DNA of 64,000 bases, taken from assembly GCA_002104985.1 (NCBI GenBank), contig MCGO01000036.1, positions 357,374-421,373 of the forward strand. Reading direction: 5' to 3'. How positions within the stretch are numbered: the first letter of the stretch is position 1; the number at the start of each line of letters is the position of its first letter. Below are positions 34,838-47,158 of this stretch, one piece after another. The notes below the pieces were generated by a model. That model was given only the letters and a program-made list of their open reading frames with translations. It was not told the DNA's origin and did not search any database. The DNA comes from Rhizoclosmatium globosum (taxonomy: Eukaryota > Chytridiomycota > Chytridiomycetes > Chytridiales > Chytriomycetaceae). The position numbers were made by a program, and so were the translations under genes.

Positions 34838-35763
34838 GGTATCGGCCAAGAGAGATGCGCCAGAGACCTGAAGTGTGAGGGGCATATGAACGTGCTTTCC
34901 TTTCCATCAATAAAGGTGAAAGGAAAAAAGGGATGTGTGTTGCCAATTTTATTAGAAAACAAGCGAGACTTAGCACTGTACCGTCGAATCGAAAAGCTGA
35001 TTGAGGGTATAGAGTAGAGTAGGGAGGGAAAAAGGAAAGGAAGGGAGGTTGCAACCAAATGAATCAGAAACTTGGGTATATTTTGTGCAATCAACGGAGT
35101 AGTAGCTCCTATTACTGACGTGCAAATTGTCAAGGTTTCATCTTATGCACATGGTGGTTCGCAACAGGGAAAGAGAAGGATCGGGGAAAGATTGAAAGGA
35201 GAGGCTAGTTGACACTTTTCTGCCACAGGAGTGAGATAAGTGACAAGGAGGCATAACCAGTACAGTCTGCGCTGTCATACAGGATGAGAGCGGAGCTGCA
35301 CAGTTGAGGAGTTGGAGGGGGTGATGTTTGGAGGATGTTTTTTCGTTTTGCATGGCATCCAACACAATCACCTTGTCCAACAAAGCGAAAATGCCCGAGG
35401 CAAGTTTTGATTGTTATATCAGAATAAACCTATGTGAACAGCAGTGGCGAGACTTTACTTCACAGAGAGAGAGAAGGTGGGACGTTTCTCAGATAAGTCG
35501 AGTTCTAGTCAGAGCGACTAATGGCTTTCATCCATGAAACAGACGACCAATATCAACGCTATTGATAACATCTATTAAGACAAGAATCGACGATCCACTA
35601 TCAGCACTCATCTATCCTTGGCAATTTCTTAAGTGATTAGTCTGGGAGGCACCGCTTCCATGTGACTGGTCAGATGGACTGGTCAGCAGGTGCTGGGAAA
35701 GCAGACAGCAAGTTTAAATGAGCCATACTCCTTCTCCACTATCTTCAGATCACGTCCTTCACG
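34838..35763. other. Intergenic, ~0.9 kb
   Basis: The longest gene-free stretch in the left 50 kb. Several short ORFs on both strands lack ATG context, domains or splice partners. It ends as the promoter of the secreted chitinase. I see nothing assignable. Confidence 0.5.
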
Positions 35764-37350
35764 ATGCAGCTTGCCTTCCTTGTTGCTTCCCTCTCTGCAC
35801 TCCTTGCCAACGCTCAAACTGCTTGTGCACCTGCATACACTTCGACAAAGATCTATCAGGGTGGTGATCAAGTTAGCGTTGCCAATGTGAATTACAAAGC
35901 GAATTGGTATGTAGACGCGCTTGCGAGTCAGGCGCCCAACCTTGCGGGAAATGCTGGAGCTCCAAGTGACTATAAGCAATGGACTATTCTTGGACCTTGT
36001 GGAACTGTTGTTTCGACTACTGCTGCGGCTGCCAAGACATCCACTACCACAACCACTACTACTACAACTACAACTACTGCTGCTGCGGTCGTAACTACTA
36101 CTGCAGCTCCTGTGAAAACTACAACATCCTCCACCACTTCTACCACCACCACCACTACTACTACAACTACAACTGCTGCTCCAGTCCAAACCACCACCAG
36201 TGCAGTTGTTGTTCAAACCACCACTACAGCTGGATCATCAACAGGTCCATCCTCCGGCGCTTCCTGTTCCGCATTCGCTGCATACGCCTGTGACTCCAAC
36301 AACCAGCTCCTCCAATGTTCATACACTGGAAACTCTCTCTTCTGGGGCGTCCTTCTCAACTGCAACACATCCAACACCGTCTGTCAGATCTCTGGCGCCT
36401 CTGGAAACTGTGTTACCCCTCCCCAGCCAACTGGAGTCGTGAAGCCAAGTGTCACGCCTATTCCATTCAAGCCAATCACGGGTCCTAAGAAGGTTGTGTA
36501 TAACGATAACACGCAGTATGTGCAGGATGCAGCTTATCCGGCGTCTATTGGTGTTCCTGGATACGCGCCAGCTAGCGCAGGTGCTTACAATGTGTTCAAC
36601 CTTGCGTTCTGGTTGCGTAACGGGCCTTACGATACAGCTTACTACTGGACCCAGTTGGATGTGAACACGAAGCAGACTTACGTGAACGCGTTCCACAATG
36701 CTGGAAAGGCGCTTATTGTCAGTGCATTTGGAGCGACGGATATGCCAACTGGTTCGGACCCGGTTGCCATTGCGAACCAGCTTGCCGACTATGTTGTTGC
36801 GAACCTTCTTGACGGTGCTGATATCGATTGGGAGGATAACGCGGCGATGGAGAACGGAACTGGCGAGGCTTGGCTGATCAAGTTCACCACTCAGCTTCGT
36901 CTTCGTCTTCCTTCGCCACAGTATATCATCTCACACGCCCCACAAGCTCCCTACTTTGTCAAGAACACAAAGCAGTACCCGAACGGCGCTTACCTCACTG
37001 TCGATCAGCAAGTTGGAAACTTGATTGACTTCTACAACGTGCAGTTTTATAACCAAGGCAGCACGGATTACGCAGACTGCGATGGGCTTTTGAACAAGTC
37101 GATTGGCTTCTTTAACGGAACGGCTTTGTTCGAGATTGCGGCTCAGGGTGTTCCTCTGAATAAGCTTGTTATTGGAAAGCCAATTACTCCAGCTGGCGCG
37201 ACCAACACTGGTTACATGGCTCCAAGCTTGTTAGCGACTTGTGTTGCTCAGGCTAGAGGAAAGGGCTGGGATGCTGGAATCATGGGTTGGCAATTGAACT
37301 TGGACAACCCAATTGGTACTTGGATGCAAACTGTTGGTGCTGCTTTGTAA
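35764..37350 (+). CDS. Secreted modular chitinase: CBM5/12, Thr-rich linker, Cys-rich module, GH18
   Basis: Single exon, 528 residues. Signal peptide MQLAFLVASLSALLANAQT. Residues ~25-80 match a chitin-binding CBM5/12 module (YTSTKIYQGGDQVSVANVNY, KANWY, WTILGPC). Then a ~70-residue Thr/Ala linker likely O-glycosylated, followed by a six-Cys module (CSAFAAYACDSN...C...CQISGASGNC) resembling CBM19. The rest is a plant/fungal class III type GH18 barrel with LLDGADIDWED (DxxDxDWE). This is an extracellular chitin hydrolase for wall remodelling or feeding on chitin. The architecture contrasts with the leaderless GH18 at 6951-8397. Confidence 0.92.
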   Translation: MQLAFLVASLSALLANAQTACAPAYTSTKIYQGGDQVSVANVNYKANWYVDALASQAPNLAGNAGAPSDYKQWTILGPCGTVVSTTAAAAKTSTTTTTTTTTTTTAAAVVTTTAAPVKTTTSSTTSTTTTTTTTTTTAAPVQTTTSAVVVQTTTTAGSSTGPSSGASCSAFAAYACDSNNQLLQCSYTGNSLFWGVLLNCNTSNTVCQISGASGNCVTPPQPTGVVKPSVTPIPFKPITGPKKVVYNDNTQYVQDAAYPASIGVPGYAPASAGAYNVFNLAFWLRNGPYDTAYYWTQLDVNTKQTYVNAFHNAGKALIVSAFGATDMPTGSDPVAIANQLADYVVANLLDGADIDWEDNAAMENGTGEAWLIKFTTQLRLRLPSPQYIISHAPQAPYFVKNTKQYPNGAYLTVDQQVGNLIDFYNVQFYNQGSTDYADCDGLLNKSIGFFNGTALFEIAAQGVPLNKLVIGKPITPAGATNTGYMAPSLLATCVAQARGKGWDAGIMGWQLNLDNPIGTWMQTVGAAL

Positions 37351-37552
37351 AGATGTAGTGAATGATCGAGTGATGCGTCGCGGATATTCTGTGATTTTCT
37401 CTGTTAGACTAATACAAATAAATGAGTTCTCTCTAATTCTTAACTTGGAGTTGGAATAAATACTGACTTTATTATCCAAAAGCAATATAAAAGATAACTA
37501 AAAGAAAAGGGAAGGGGAAGGGAATTCAAAGTTCATATATGCAAATTCCAAA

Positions 37553-39206
37553 TCAACTCAATGTCACAGACCCATCACAACCATACTTCAAATCTTGACT
37601 CTGTGGTAAATATGCGCTGAAGCCCTTAATAAGTGGCTTCCACATACTCAACTGACTTGAAGTGTTGGTGACTTTCCAATCCTGAATAGTTGGCTGATTT
37701 GTCTGGAAAACATCTTGCACCTTCTGGTCCTCGTAGTTTGTGACAAGCTTCAATTTCGGATACGATTGGAGAGTCGTTTGCGACAAGATTTGATTCCACC
37801 ATCCAGCCTTGATTGTGTTCTCGTCAACAACCGGTTTTGTTGCACCCGCTTGATTCGCGGTCCAGAGGGGACCGTATGGAGCTCCAGACTCAGGAATCAT
37901 AAGCGGTTTCTGGTGCACTGTATCTGCTGAAAACATTGCGTAGAAGTCGTGTACTTTCGCAAAGGCTGGGTTGTTCCAATTATTCCCAACAACATACTGG
38001 AGGACATCACCAGTTCCCGTAAGATAATCATGGAAAAATGTTGGTGGGACGGCACAGTTATAACAGCCTTTCAGAGGATAGTTATAGACGGAGAGCGCTA
38101 CCCAATCCACCACATCATCTCCTGGATAGAACGGAGTGTAGGGATCATCTAAAGGATCAATAATTCCATTGGCATTGGTGTCAAGGATAGCAAAGTCGGG
38201 ATTGTTGGCAGCAGTAGGTGTTGGAATATCAGGACGAACATCAGAAAATGGATACGCGATTCCAACATTTGGACCCCAGACCATGGCTACGTATGAAATA
38301 ATTAATACTTGGAGAAGCTTAGAGCATGCAAATAATACCAGTCATATTGGTTCGGGCTCTAATAAGGTTTGCCATTCTTCTGAAATTATCTTTGAAAGCA
38401 GTTGGCTTAAGGCAGTACGTGCACCAGTTTCCTATGAATTGGACATCAAGTTTAAAATCAGTGGTGGTGGCTGAAATTAGTCACCATTCATTTCATGAGC
38501 AAAACGCAACAAGACCGGGACAGAGTACTTTTGGTTAATCATTGTGAGGGCATCAGCGACTTGGGCATAGTGGACATCCGTGAGTCCATCGAAACCCTCG
38601 TCTGGTTCAAGGGTGAACAAGAGCATTGCACCAGTCTTTCCACATTCTGAGCCAAACCAGTTGAGAGTGTTATAATCAAAAGCGTAGCCATTGAAATCAT
38701 TAGTTACAGTATAGTTGTAACGAATCTGCATGAAGGCATTACTGGTGAACAAGACACGTTAACCAAGGCTTTCAGGGTACAAGACCGACTTACAAGACCG
38801 GCGCCGAGATACCGTCCATCTTCGATTCAAGTGTCCTAGGGACTTCATAGGACCAGTCCAGGGAATACCCGGCCAACAGCTTGTTCGTTATCGCCGGTTC
38901 GAGCCGAGCAAGGCCCTTTGAGCTGTCGAATGCACAGGATGCTTTTGGTGCGCCGGTCGTTGCGTCAGTAAAGTTTGTTGGCGGACGGGCGTTTCCGGGT
39001 CCGGCGTTTGCGGCTTTTGAATGGAGGTCTGCGACTCGGGCCGCGAGGTAAAAGAGGCCGCTGTGTTGGTTATCGGTGGCAGTTTAGTTTACTCAGGGAG
39101 AACTTAGGGTTAGGGTTATAGTGTACCCAAGAGAAATGAGAAGCGCGAGAAGTACTTTGCACCAGAATAGTGCGAAGCAGAGGTTGTTGCGAGTGCTGTG
39201 TCCCAT
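37553..39206 (-). CDS. GH26-like (beta-mannanase family) glycoside hydrolase
   Basis: Exons 39206-39127, 39060-38794, 38741-38482, 38431-38339 and 38286-37553, phases consistent, 477 residues. The N-terminal VLLALLISLGGLFYLAA is a signal anchor. Then AGYSLDWSYE, PVLLRFAHEMNGNW (GH26 acid/base Glu in the HEMN motif), NMTAMVWGPN, VDWVALSVYNY and KPLMIPESGAP (nucleophile-type Glu). Family activity: endo-beta-1,4-mannanase or related beta-glycanase; the exact substrate is unknown. The first intron contains telomere-like repeats. Confidence 0.82.
39104..39118. repeat. Interstitial telomere-like repeat (TTAGGG)2.5
   Basis: Two perfect TTAGGG units plus TTA, inside the first intron of the GH26 gene (intron 39061-39126). 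On the gene strand it reads TAACCCTAACCCTAA and could also serve as a branch-site region (CTAAC). Confidence 0.8.
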
Positions 39207-39387
39207 CTTGGCCTTCTGGAACAAAAAAAAGATGAGGTTTGAATAAGGACGAATCACATCATCAATCTTCCATTTCAATCAATTCTGAAATATAATTAAA
39301 TGGTTGAAGCGGAAGGTAGGCTCTTTGATCATTTAGAAAGACAAGGTAGTCTGTTGAATCCAGTAAAACGAAGGTATGCTTAGTTTT

Positions 39388-40767
39388 CTATTTCATAAGG
39401 ATCAACTCCCACTCTCTCACAATCTCTTTCCGATACGTCTCATAAAACAACGGTCCTTTCACTCGTACCTTCTTTTCCACATCTAAGTCCTCCATTCCCA
39501 ACAACGCCACCAACTCATCAAACGAATCAAACAAATAAACAAACGACTCGAATTCAGGGGCATAATAGTCAACATATTTCGCCCACTCAAGTGAGTATCG
39601 GTTCGTCAATAGTCCTGGATCCAGTGTCGCAAGAGAATACGCAGGATCCCAAATCGGAAGGCCATGTAACCCGCTGTAATAGAGTTCAAGAAGGAATCGA
39701 GGCGTGGGTATTAATTGTGGGACGCCGGATGCAATGTTTTCGTAGAATTTCATTGTGCTGAATTGGTATGGGATTTCGAGGAATGCTTTGAACTTGAGCA
39801 GGTTTTGTGGGCCGCCGTATTTATGTCCGAATGGGAATAGTGCGAGTGAGTCAGAGAGGTCTAGTTCGTGCAAGAGGTAACTGTGGATGTTTGATTTATG
39901 GCGTTGTGTTGCAACAACGGATTTGTTTTGAGGAGGCTGTAGAACCGATTTCAATTTAATTTCGTCGTCCATATCATATAAGAAAGAACTTACCAAGTCG
40001 TTTGGATACTCATACCCACCTCCCTTCACAATCCCAAGCGGTCGAACAATTCTCACCCTCCCTTCCATCGAAACACCAATCCGCCCTTCAATCCACCTCC
40101 CCTCCGCAAGGTTATTCGCAACAAACTCTATCCGCCCCTCCAACCGCCCATCCCTCTCACTCTGCTTCACAAGCTCTCTAAAGAGCGTGTAATACGCATC
40201 CATGTCTTGTCCCCACTGCACATCCCAATCAAACCGGTTCGTCAGTTCCACAACAACTTTCCTTGAGGTACATTGATGTGGAGGGTCTAGGAGCAAGCTT
40301 TCGAGGATCGCGCGGCCGTGCGGTGTTGTGTCGCCGATGATGAGGATGTCTGCGTGGGAACAGATCCAGGAAACGTGGCCTGATTCGATGAGTGACTTTG
40401 CGCGGGAGTGGGGCATTCCGTAGCCTGAGATTTGGGATGGATTAAAGTGGGAGAGGTGGATGTTGGTTGGTTTGGTGAGGAGGGGGAGGAGGGATAGAAG
40501 GTTTGCTGTTGTTCCTCCGTGTGTGTTGTAGTAGAGTACTTTTAATAATTTGGAGGTTGCAGGTGGTGATTTCGTGCTGTAGATGTGGTTTATTGTGCTG
40601 TCAAAGTGTTCAAGTTAGTTGAAGGGAAAGGATCAGGCTTTGTACCATATTGATGACGGTTTGTTGCATGGATTTAATGATGGATTTGATGGAGCGGACG
40701 GCAGTAGAAAATAAATGGCAAATAGAGACAGTAAAGCAATGACGAGGGTTCGTGTTCGTTCTGCCAT
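39388..40767 (-). CDS. Glycosyltransferase-like type II membrane family, copy 4
   Basis: Exons 40767-40646, 40597-39994 and 39936-39388, consistent phases, 424 residues. Anchor: TLVIALLSLFAIYFLL. Markers: KVLYYNTHGGTTANL, ISGYGMPHSRAKSLIESGHV, IIGDTTPHGR, VVELTNRFDWDV, FPFGHKYGGPQNLLKFKAF and PYQFSTMKFYENIASGVPQ. The second intron (57 nt, GTAAGT...ACAG) is a multiple of three without stops, so unspliced reading would add 19 residues. Shorter stem than the siblings. Tandem with copy 5 downstream, same strand. Confidence 0.85.
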
Positions 40768-40933
40768 TTTTGGATCAAACAAAACCAGTCAAATAGATCT
40801 CAATGCAACCAAAAAGAATACTCTATATTTTTGTACTCACAGAACGAAAAGAGGATGAACAAGGCAACAACTGCAACGATCTGGCAAATAAATACACTCC
40901 CCACTTCATACTTCATAATCCAACTCTTACAAC

Positions 40934-42927
40934 TCACAACTCCATCATGACTTTCCCCTGTCCTTCCCCATTCACAGTACCCCCAGGAATCACTTTGTAT
41001 CCGTACCCCATCTCTTCAAAGAGTCCAACCCATCCACCCAAGATTTCCTTTCGGTACTCGGTGTAGAACTCGGGTCCCTTCACGCGAACGTTCTTGAAGT
41101 CGAGTTCTTGAGGTGACATGCTTGATAATGTCTTCAGGTCTTCGAAAGAGTCGACGTAGTATAGGTATGGCTCAAATTCGGGGGCGTAGTCTGAGGGTTT
41201 TGTTAGATTGAGGAGAGGGAAGTGGATATATACGTACAGTCCATGTAGGCAGACCATTCTGGAAATTCTGGAATGTGCGCAAATGGAAGGTCTGTGCCGA
41301 GAGGGAAACGTTCGAGGATGTATGGGTTAAGGAGTTTGTGAACGCCAGTCTGTGGTTTTCGAATTAGAAACCGGAGGGTGGCAAATAAGGTGCAGTTCTT
41401 ACATCGTAGAGTTCTTGAAGGAAACGAGGGGTTGGAATCACCATTGGGATACCAAATGCAATGTTTTCGTATAACTTCATAGTACTGTACTCGTATGGAA
41501 TGTCAATGAATGCTTTGAAACGGGCCAAGTTCTTTGGACCGCCGTATTTGTGACCAAAGGGAAACACAGAAACTGGGACATTGTATTTTCGGGACATTAC
41601 TGTGTACACCGAGGAGTAGTGTGCACGTGCTGCAAAGTCGTTTGCATTTGGCTCAGGGAGATCGAGAGGGTATGGATATTCAGGGGCAACTCCGAGTGGA
41701 CGAAGTACTCGGACATGTGGCATGGATACGCCGACCTGTTGTCATGATATTAGTAAATGTATCTTGACCATTATTGAAGCTAATTCGTTTCCACTCGGTC
41801 AAGACACCTCCTAAATCCTCCCAAATTCCTTCACAAGCTCATTCTCGTCTCAATCAAATCCAAGTATTACCTTGTGCTCCAACCAGGCCTTCTCGACATT
41901 GTTGTTGGCAACCCAAAAGAGTTTCTCCTTAAGACTCGTCTTTGAAAGTTGAACGAGTTCCGAAATAGTATTGTAGTAAGCAGATTTATCCGTGATATCC
42001 CAATCGAAACGGTTTGTCATTTCAACGACGAGTTTCGAGCGACATTGCTTCATTGGATCTTTTTCAAGTAGAGACTCCAAGAGAGCACGACCATGAGGGA
42101 TAGTGTCACCAATGATAATGATATCGTATTTTGAGCAGACAAAGTCGACGTGACCCGAGTCGATGAGGTAACGGGCACGGGAAGCAGTCATTCCGTATCC
42201 TGAGACTTGTTTTGGGTTGAAGAGATCGACTTTGACGCCGAGGGAACGCATGACACCACGAATGTTTTGGTTGCATCCTCCGTGTGTGTTGTAGTAGAGA
42301 ACTGTGTCGTTGTTGATTTGGGTGGTGGAAGGGGTTGGTATGGTTGATTGGTGGTGATGGAATGGAGATTGTTAGTGATAGCGACATTGTTGACAGGGCA
42401 TAACAAGATGCGAACCTGTTGGGTGCACGGGCATGGCTACAGCGTCCTGGTTGTCATCGGGTACGATAAGGCCTGAGTGCATGAGAAGGTTAGCACGGTC
42501 TATTAATAGCGCCTCCTTAAGGTTCCCAGGCCACAGCGATACTAGGGCCCACCTCCTAGCCTCCTAGCATCCACTCCCTCGAAACAAGCAAGTAACTAAC
42601 TAACTACTCACACGAAGCAGAGTTGTGGTGGCAGACAGGTCTCCGCAGCAAAGTAAGTCTGAGAACCACAAACAGAAGCATCACAACTCCCGCTCCGACA
42701 CCCAACTTGGCCTTCTTCGACACCGCAAATGCACCACGCATCTTCCACGGAATCGACAGGTACAACTGGATCGCTGCAAAGATCCCAAATGGAAACGTTG
42801 TCTTCTTAGGTGCATTTGAAGACGACCCGCCAAATGTTAATGGTTTGTGTGGTGAAGAAGGTCCCGCTGAATACATGTTGACATGCGTGTACAGTGGCTG
42901 TGCCCGGTGCGGTGCCTTGTCGCTCAT
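40934..42927 (-). CDS. Glycosyltransferase-like type II membrane family, copy 5
   Basis: Exons 42927-42612, 42472-42416, 42301-41871, 41735-41403, 41349-41238 and 41190-40934, all phases consistent, 501 residues: the longest and most intron-rich member. Long cytosolic tail (~75 residues), anchor VGAGVVMLLFVVLRL, then VLYYNTHGGCNQN, IIGDTIPHGR, EMTNRFDWDI, FPFGHKYGGPKNLARFKAF and PYEYSTMKLYENIAFGIPM. It lacks the intron after YPLDL that five siblings keep, and has its own introns in the stem and C-part. Confidence 0.85.
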
Positions 42928-43187
42928 TCACTGGTTGTTTTGTTGTGTGTGAGTGAAAAAATGTTTACTATCCAATTTGGGGAAGCATGCATCCATCGCT
43001 GCCACCCGTAATTTTGAGTACAGAGTAGGGCCACCCAATTTGCCTGTGTGTCTTTGTTGCGGAATCAATCAGGATATCATCGTGAGGGATTTTTTAATTT
43101 CAATGGGTTTAAGTTTGATAGATCAATGAGGGTTCAAAATGAAAAAAAGAGGTGAATGAGGATAAGACAACTAGGAAATGATTACGT

Positions 43188-46100
43188 CTAAAACAAGAAA
43201 AGAGCAGACATGGCAACAGCAACCACAGAAATGGCAGTAGAAGGTGCTCCACTGACGTTAATGGTTGGTTTGGCAATCGGAGTGTATTTGGAATCGTTGC
43301 TACCAGTTGGTGCCACACCCCCTCCATAGATGAAAGAAGTGCTTGGAACGGATGGTGGGACAACATAAGAAGGCACCGCAGATCCAGTCGCTGGCTTTCC
43401 ATCCGCAGTTGGGGTTTGTTGTTGGACAATTGCAGTTGTGGTGGTTACAACTTTAACAACTGGCTTGGTTGCAGTAGCAGAAGCCGGTGCAGACACCGAT
43501 GCAGAAGCAGAAGCAGAAGCAGAAGCAATAGCACTAATAGAGGTAGAAGAAGCAGCACTTACAGAGGAAGCAGTAGCAGTAGAAACAGTGGTTCCAGTAG
43601 TTGTCACAACATTGTTTCCAGCGTCAGCTCTGACTTTATCCGTTCCAGAAGTGATGACAAATGTGGCATCGTCTCTCTTTTTACGGCCCAATGGCGTGAT
43701 GTCAACATTGAAAGATCCAAGTGGTTGTTTTCCAGAGAAAATATCAATGTGAACAACGGTTGAAGATTGGAGGAGGCTGAGCGCGTACCACAACTCCGTC
43801 ACATTGTTTGCGAGACGGAAGGATGTAGCGAATCCAGTTGTTACAGTGCTATATAGGATGGACGAGGCGTTGATAGACACGTCATCGTACAAAACAAATG
43901 AGGAAGGGGTTTTCGCAAACTAGATTATTTTAGAGAGAATTCATGGTATTAGTTTCAGAAGAAAGCAGAATCTGGTAAAAGACTAATTTACCTTGTATCC
44001 CGCGGCAGTCACTTGCAAAACTGCGCGATTCACAAACTCTCCAGTTGAATCTGGAGTCACAGCAGCCGCGTTAAACGAGAATGGCTTTCCGTCTCGGCTA
44101 ATGAGGGCTGTTGTTTGCACAAGAGTCTTGGCAAAGTCTGGAGAAACGCCGCCTGAAGTGACAATTTCAAGGGATGTGACAAGTTGGGCCGCAGTGGAAT
44201 CGTCCACTGGGGTCAAAGAAGTTGATGGCCCTTGGTTTCCGAGAGCAATAAGATTGGCTGGGACAGGTGCGACTGTTGGAGTGACTAAGACGGCTGGAGA
44301 TGTTGATGCTGTTGGAACTGTTGTTGTTGTCGTTGGCACGTCGGTGACTGGTGCATCAGTTGTTGTTGGATTGGTTGTCTCAGGAATATCAGTTGGAACT
44401 GAGCTTGTAACTGGGGAATCAGTAGAAGCCGCATCTGTGGTGGCAGAGGACGCGGAACCAGTAGTTGCGATGAAACCCGCATCTGTAGTGGCAGTGGAAT
44501 CAGCGTCAGTCGAGAAAGCGTCTGTAGAAACAGCATCAATAGTCGAAAGCGAGGCGACATCAGTGGAAGAGGCATTGGTGATTGCAGTTGAAGCAGCATC
44601 GGTTGCAGAAGACGCGATATTGGTGGTTGCAGTTGAAGCAGCATCCGTAGTGGCAGTGGCATCAGTGGAAGCAGCATTAGTTGAAGCCGCGTCGGTTGAG
44701 GCAACATCTGTTGTTACAGAAGACATAGCATCAGTGGTGGCGGTAGAAGCAGCATCTGTGGTGACAGTGGCATCAGTGGAAGCAGCATCAGTTGAGACAG
44801 TAGCATCAGTTGAAGAAACATCGGTGGAAACAGCATCAGTATCTGTTGAAAAAACATCAGTGGAAGCCGCATCTGTGGCTGCAGAGGACGCGGCATCAGT
44901 TGTCGCAGTCACAGTAGCATCCGTGGTGGCAGTGGCATCAGTGGAAACGGCATTAGTTGACGCTGAGTCAGTTGAAACAGCATCAGTTGTATCAGTAGTG
45001 GCAGTGGCATCGCTTGAAGCCGCCTCCGTGGAAACAGCGTCTGTGGTGGCAGTTGAATACGTAGAAGCTGTATCAGTTGAGGCAATATCAGTGGAAGCAG
45101 CGATCGTGGTGACAGAGGATGCGACGTCAGTGGTGGCAGTGACATCAATTGAAGCAGCATCTGTTGAAGTCGCATCAGTGGATGCAGAGGAAGCGGCATC
45201 AGTAGTTGCGGTGAATACCGCATCTGTGGTAGCAGTGGCATCATCGGTGGAAGCCGCATCTGTGGTGATAGAAGACTGAACATCGGTTGATGCAGTAGAA
45301 GTAGCGTCCGTGGTGGCAGTGGCATCGGTGGAAACATCATTACTGGAAGCTGCATCAGTTGAAACAGCATCAGTTGTGTCAGTAGTGGCAGTGGCATCGC
45401 TTGAAGCCGCCTCCGTGGAAACAGCGTCAGTGGAGATAACATCAGTGGAAGCCGCAGTGGAATCACTAGAGACAGCGTCAGTCGAGACAGTGTCTGTAGA
45501 AACAGCATCAGTAGCCGAAGAAGAGGCGACATCAGTGGAAGCGGCATCCGTGGTTGCAGTAGTTTCAGTTGAAGCAGCATCGGTGGTGGCAGAAGATGCG
45601 ATATCGGTGGTTTCAGTTGAAGGAGCGTCCGTGGTGCTTGAGACCACGTCGGTTGAGGCAACATCTGTTGTTGCAGAAGACGCGTCGTCGGTAGTTACAG
45701 TGACATCAGTTGAAGCAGCATCTGTTGAAACCGCATCAGTGGACGCAGCATCTGTGGTGACAGAGGATTGGGCATCAATAGTTGGATTGACAGTAGCGTC
45801 TGTGGTGGAAGTGACATCAGTGGCAGCATCAGTTGAGGCAGTAGCGTCAGTTGAAGAAACATTGGTGGAAACAGCATCAGTGGAAGCTACGTCAGTCGAT
45901 GCAGCATCTGTTGTTGAAGCCGACGCGACATCAGTGGTGGCGGTTGACGTAGCATCCGTGGTAGCAGTTGCATCCGTCGAAGCACCATCTGTGGAAACAG
46001 CATCGGTGGAAGCTGCATCTGTGGTGGCAGAAGACGCGACATTAGTAGTCGCAGTCACAGTAGCATCTGTAGTAGCAGTTGCATCATCAGTGGAAGCTGC

Positions 46101-47158
46101 ATCTGTGGTGATAGAAGACTGAACATCGGTTGATGCAGTAACAGTAGCGTCCGTGGTGGCAGTGGCATCGGTGGAAACATCATTACTGGAAGCTACATCA
46201 GTTGAAACAGCATCAGTTGTGTCAGTAGTGGCAGTGACATCGCTTGAAGCCGCCTCCGTGGAAACAGCGTCTGTGGTGGCAGTTGAATACGTAGAAGCTG
46301 TATCAGTTGAGGCAATATCAGTGGAAGCAGCGATCGTGGTGACAGAGGATGCGACGTCAGTGGTGGCAGTGGCATCAGTTGAAGCAGCATCTGTTGAAGT
46401 CGCATCAGTGGATGCAGCATCCGTGGTTGCGGAAGACGCGATATCGGTGGTAGCAGTAGAAGCAGCATCTGTGGTGGCAGTGGCATCAGTGGAAACAGCG
46501 TATGTGGTGGCGGATGAAGCAACATCAGTATTAGCAGTGGTGGCAGTTGCAGCCTCAGTTACAGAGGACAAAATATCAGTGGTTTCCGTTGAGGCAGCCG
46601 TGTCTGAGGTGGCGGTTTCAGTAGCGGAAGACGCGATATCAGTTGTGGCAGTTGATTCAGACAAGACAACATCCATTGTTGCATTTGCGTCAATTGAAAC
46701 CGATTCAAAGGTTGATGACGCTGTTAACCCTATATGAGTGAGTGGAGATTTTAGGAGCAGGGTTTTGAACCAACCTTGAGCCTGGGTTTCCTGGGTTTCC
46801 GACGTCTGCAAAGTAGGTACAGCCGTTGTCTCCGAGAAGAAGGAATCAGTTGAAGTTGCGATCACTTCATCGGTTGTTGTTGGGGCGCTTGTCCATGAAG
46901 TCAACAAGGAGAAGGATTCGGCAGTCGAAGCTTGAGTTGAGTACCAGTACCATTAGCCATTGTCGGATCGCAGAGAGTATTGAATGGCAACTTACCAGGC
47001 ACATCCGCGGAGCTGAAAACAGTTGATGCGACTGGATCAAAGGTGGTTGTTGTCGAGGTCGGTTCCGGTGGCGGCGACTCCACAATATCAGTGCCTATCT
47101 CAGTCTGTTCCTGAATGAGGTTTGCCGCAGCGACCAAGAGGTGAATGACAGACACCAT
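43188..47158 (-). CDS. Long Ser/Thr/Ala/Asp-repeat, GPI-type surface protein
   Basis: Exons 47158-46996, 46930-46775, 46729-43992 and 43919-43188; the 45-nt intron 46774-46730 is optional because it is in frame. About 1262 residues. N-terminal hydrophobic signal (MVSVIHLLVAAANLI). Residues ~120-880 are imperfect repeats of the type STDAxATTDA / SSATTDAA, ideal for dense O-glycosylation. A folded C-part of ~200 residues follows (LVTSLEIVTSGGVS, FVNRAVLQVTAAGYK|FAKTPSSF), then Ser/Ala tracts and a C-terminal hydrophobic tail (AISVVAVAMSALFLF) after small residues, as for a GPI signal. It is probably a wall or cell-surface mucin. Confidence 0.8.
44420..46640 (-). repeat. Coding minisatellite-like Ser/Thr/Ala/Asp repeat array
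   Basis: Imperfect tandem units built on (GCA/GCC)-(TCY)-ACx-GAY codons, several longer blocks repeated. For example, the segment with a DATATTDTTDAVSTD core occurs near 45000, 45390 and 46230. Blocks of ~100-200 nt recur nearly verbatim (45190-45440 against 46060-46260), pointing to unequal exchange. Confidence 0.75.

Noticed and set aside
38880..38905. GGTTCGAGCC, a tRNA B-box-like sequence
   Set aside because: Lies within a coding exon of the GH26 gene; no cloverleaf around it.
39937..39993. Reading the 57-nt segment of glycosyltransferase-like copy 4 as coding
   Set aside because: It is open and in frame, but has GTAAGT and ACAG ends at the exact position where siblings have an intron.
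43993..45279. 428-codon plus-strand ORF, Val/Ala/Ser/Glu-rich
   Set aside because: Exact antisense of the Ser/Thr/Ala/Asp repeat array; the repeat codons leave the complement free of stops. No start context or domain.
45310..46122. 270-codon plus-strand ORF
   Set aside because: Also antisense of the repeat gene, same cause.
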